Shown here in pieces: positions 62,880 through 64,000 of a DNA stretch of 64,000 nucleotides. This DNA comes from SZUA-36 sp963753105 (GTDB taxonomy: Bacteria > Pseudomonadota > Gammaproteobacteria > Xanthomonadales > SZUA-36), in the NCBI GenBank assembly GCA_963753105.1, contig CAVWBD010000011.1:1-64000 (forward strand), in the 5' to 3' direction. Below the pieces are notes generated by a model. That model saw nothing but the letters and a program-made list of their open reading frames with translations. It did not search any database and had not been told where the DNA came from. Both the position numbers and the translations under genes were made by a program. Each line of letters starts with the position of its first letter. Within the stretch, counting starts at the first letter, position 1.

Positions 62880-63668
62880 TCAGGGCTGGAACGTCTGGCC
62901 CTGATCCTGTAACAATCCAATAATATCCAGGGGGGTCTCAACCACCAAATCCGGTTGTTCGCGCCATCTGTCTGGTTGTGCACCGCTGTGGGTGATGATC
63001 ACGGAAACCACGCTGCCTGAAGGCCCCAGGCGCTCATTCAGGCTGCGGGCAAACAATACGTCGGCGACATGGTCTCCGACATAGAGCACGGTTTTCCCCG
63101 TGGGGTCGCCAAATATCTCCTGCATACACCTGAATCCACCGTCTGGCTCGGGCTTTTGGTGATGATCCGGCAGGCTCTCGTAACCGACCACGGAGCGGAA
63201 GTAAGGGTCGATGCCGTTGTTGGCAATCACCTGCAGGATTTGCCGGGTGGCGTTGGCCGAACAAATTCCCTGTGGCAGGGGATGCAGGCGGATGACGCTT
63301 TCCCGGATACCGTCAAACAAATTGACCGGGGTTCGGTCAAGCATTTGGTATGACTCCCATAACGGACCCGCTGTTTCTATTTCATCCGCGTCCATGCCGA
63401 AGTAGTCACGGTACAGTTCACGCCAGTCAACCACGTTATGTATGGCTTCGTGGTAAAGGGTTTCGTCCTGCAGGCAGCGGGGCAGCTTGTCTCCGGTCAA
63501 ACGTGGCACCACCTGCGCCAGGATCTGCTTGCTGATGGCGATGTTCTTGGCGGCGGTGTCGGCCAGCGTGCCGTCAAAGTCCCACAGGACTGCATCGATG
63601 TTGTTAGTTTTTATGATTTGGGTCATATGTTGGGCAAGTGTCGCACAGATTTGCTCGGTTGTGACCAT
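62880..63668 (-). CDS. HAD-family hydrolase
   Basis: This 262-residue protein has HAD motifs: I as AVLWDFDGTLADTAAKN, II around GICSANATRQIL, III lysine in HHQKPEPDGGF and IV as TVLYVGDHVADVLFARSL. It resembles phosphoglycolate phosphatase-type enzymes, but the substrate is unknown. A later ATG at 63626 (MTQIIKTNNIDAVLWD) is an alternative start. It converges on the S9 peptidase with 13 bases between the stops. Confidence 0.9.
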   Translation of the reverse strand: MVTTEQICATLAQHMTQIIKTNNIDAVLWDFDGTLADTAAKNIAISKQILAQVVPRLTGDKLPRCLQDETLYHEAIHNVVDWRELYRDYFGMDADEIETAGPLWESYQMLDRTPVNLFDGIRESVIRLHPLPQGICSANATRQILQVIANNGIDPYFRSVVGYESLPDHHQKPEPDGGFRCMQEIFGDPTGKTVLYVGDHVADVLFARSLNERLGPSGSVVSVIITHSGAQPDRWREQPDLVVETPLDIIGLLQDQGQTFQP

Positions 63669-63782
63669 CGCAAGGTGTATATTACAAACTTCTAATAACC
63701 GGCCGGGACAGGATTGTTGACCCGGCCTTAAAATGGCGCAGGTTTATTTCCGGAACCTGTACCAGTCGAGGAGAAATACAAA

Positions 63783-64000
63783 ATGAAGTTCTTAACTTCC
63801 CTGGCACTCCTGCTGCTTTCCGGCACCGTTGTTGCCGCAGAGGATTCCCAATACAAGCCATTTGTACTTGCCTCCAGTGGTCCCGGGACCCTGGATGAGC
63901 AGACCGTGGCGACCCTTGCCGCACTGGAAACCGCCGGGTTCGAAATTGCCGGCCAGTATTCGCCAGTTAATGGCAGCAACATTATCGTTGTCACCAGCGA
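63783..64000 (+). CDS. Secreted protein of unknown function (3' part beyond the window)
   Basis: The frame starts MKFLTSLALLLLSGTVVAAE, a clear signal peptide, after a GAGGAG ribosome site, and continues KPFVLASSGPGTLDEQTVAT and ETAGFEIAGQYSPVNGSNII to the window edge. About 72 residues are visible. The mature sequence does not match a family I can name. Confidence 0.75.
   Translation, partial: MKFLTSLALLLLSGTVVAAEDSQYKPFVLASSGPGTLDEQTVATLAALETAGFEIAGQYSPVNGSNIIVVTS

Overview
The window looks like part of a chromosome (or metagenome-assembled genome) of a marine or estuarine gammaproteobacterium, perhaps of a Woeseia-like lineage. Four things suggest this: Na+-linked transport (NhaD, an SLC13 symporter, an Mrp antiporter module); many secreted S9 peptidases and a large BNR-propeller protein; several membrane regulators joining a FlgO-like/TPR sensor to a short helical or winged-helix N-terminus; and an IPTL-CTERM protein. 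The taxonomic guess is inference from gene content. No rRNA, intact tRNA, CRISPR array or transposase gene is visible.

Layout. 0-7.3 kb (minus strand): a DUF1254/DUF1214 protein cut by the window edge, a small unknown protein and two tandem MalT/LAL-type LuxR regulators; the upstream regulator carries a frameshift. 7.3-8.3 kb: noncoding DNA holding the 3' part of a tRNA-Leu(UAA) gene that starts at the anticodon stem, plus a second copy of its last 18 bases, which looks like the att end of an integrated element. 8.3-14.7 kb: a Na+/K+ and stress cluster (small membrane protein, NhaD, CPA2 antiporter; divergent winged-helix regulator, universal stress protein, triheme cytochrome, tandem universal stress protein). 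15-32.9 kb: IPTL-CTERM protein, TPR membrane protein, BNR propeller protein, patatin, S9 peptidase, MaoC-like protein and SelO, zinc-finger proteins, a decayed acetyltransferase, a repetitive lipoprotein, a BLUF photoreceptor, PBP7-like peptidase, S1-domain protein and a spermidine-synthase-like protein.

33-46.1 kb is the centrepiece: hypA followed by a tightly overlapping operon for a membrane-bound group 4 [NiFe] hydrogenase. It encodes sulfhydrogenase-type beta and gamma subunits (Fe-S and FAD/NAD(P)H diaphorase), a polyferredoxin, NuoH-, NuoB-, NuoC- and NuoD-like core subunits, a full Mrp Na+/H+ antiporter module (MrpA in two pieces, then MrpB-G), a NuoI-like ferredoxin subunit and a HycI-type maturation protease. 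The large subunit keeps both nickel-binding CxxC motifs. An FNR/Anr box with a correctly spaced -10 element lies upstream, so anaerobic induction is predicted. The inferred complex couples NAD(P)H/H2 electron exchange to Na+ or H+ transport.

46-64 kb: AsnA, a frameshifted alkaline phosphatase, two CadC-like TPR regulators flanking a TonB-dependent receptor and a decayed secreted-protein gene, a monoheme cytochrome c, a cupin, an SLC13 symporter, an S9 peptidase, a HAD hydrolase and the start of a secreted protein.

Two patterns run across the window. A dispersed palindrome (core gtcaggttca / tgaacctgac) occurs four times at gene ends. Single-base frameshifts or decay occur in at least six loci; some near short base runs could be assembly error, others are clear pseudogenes.
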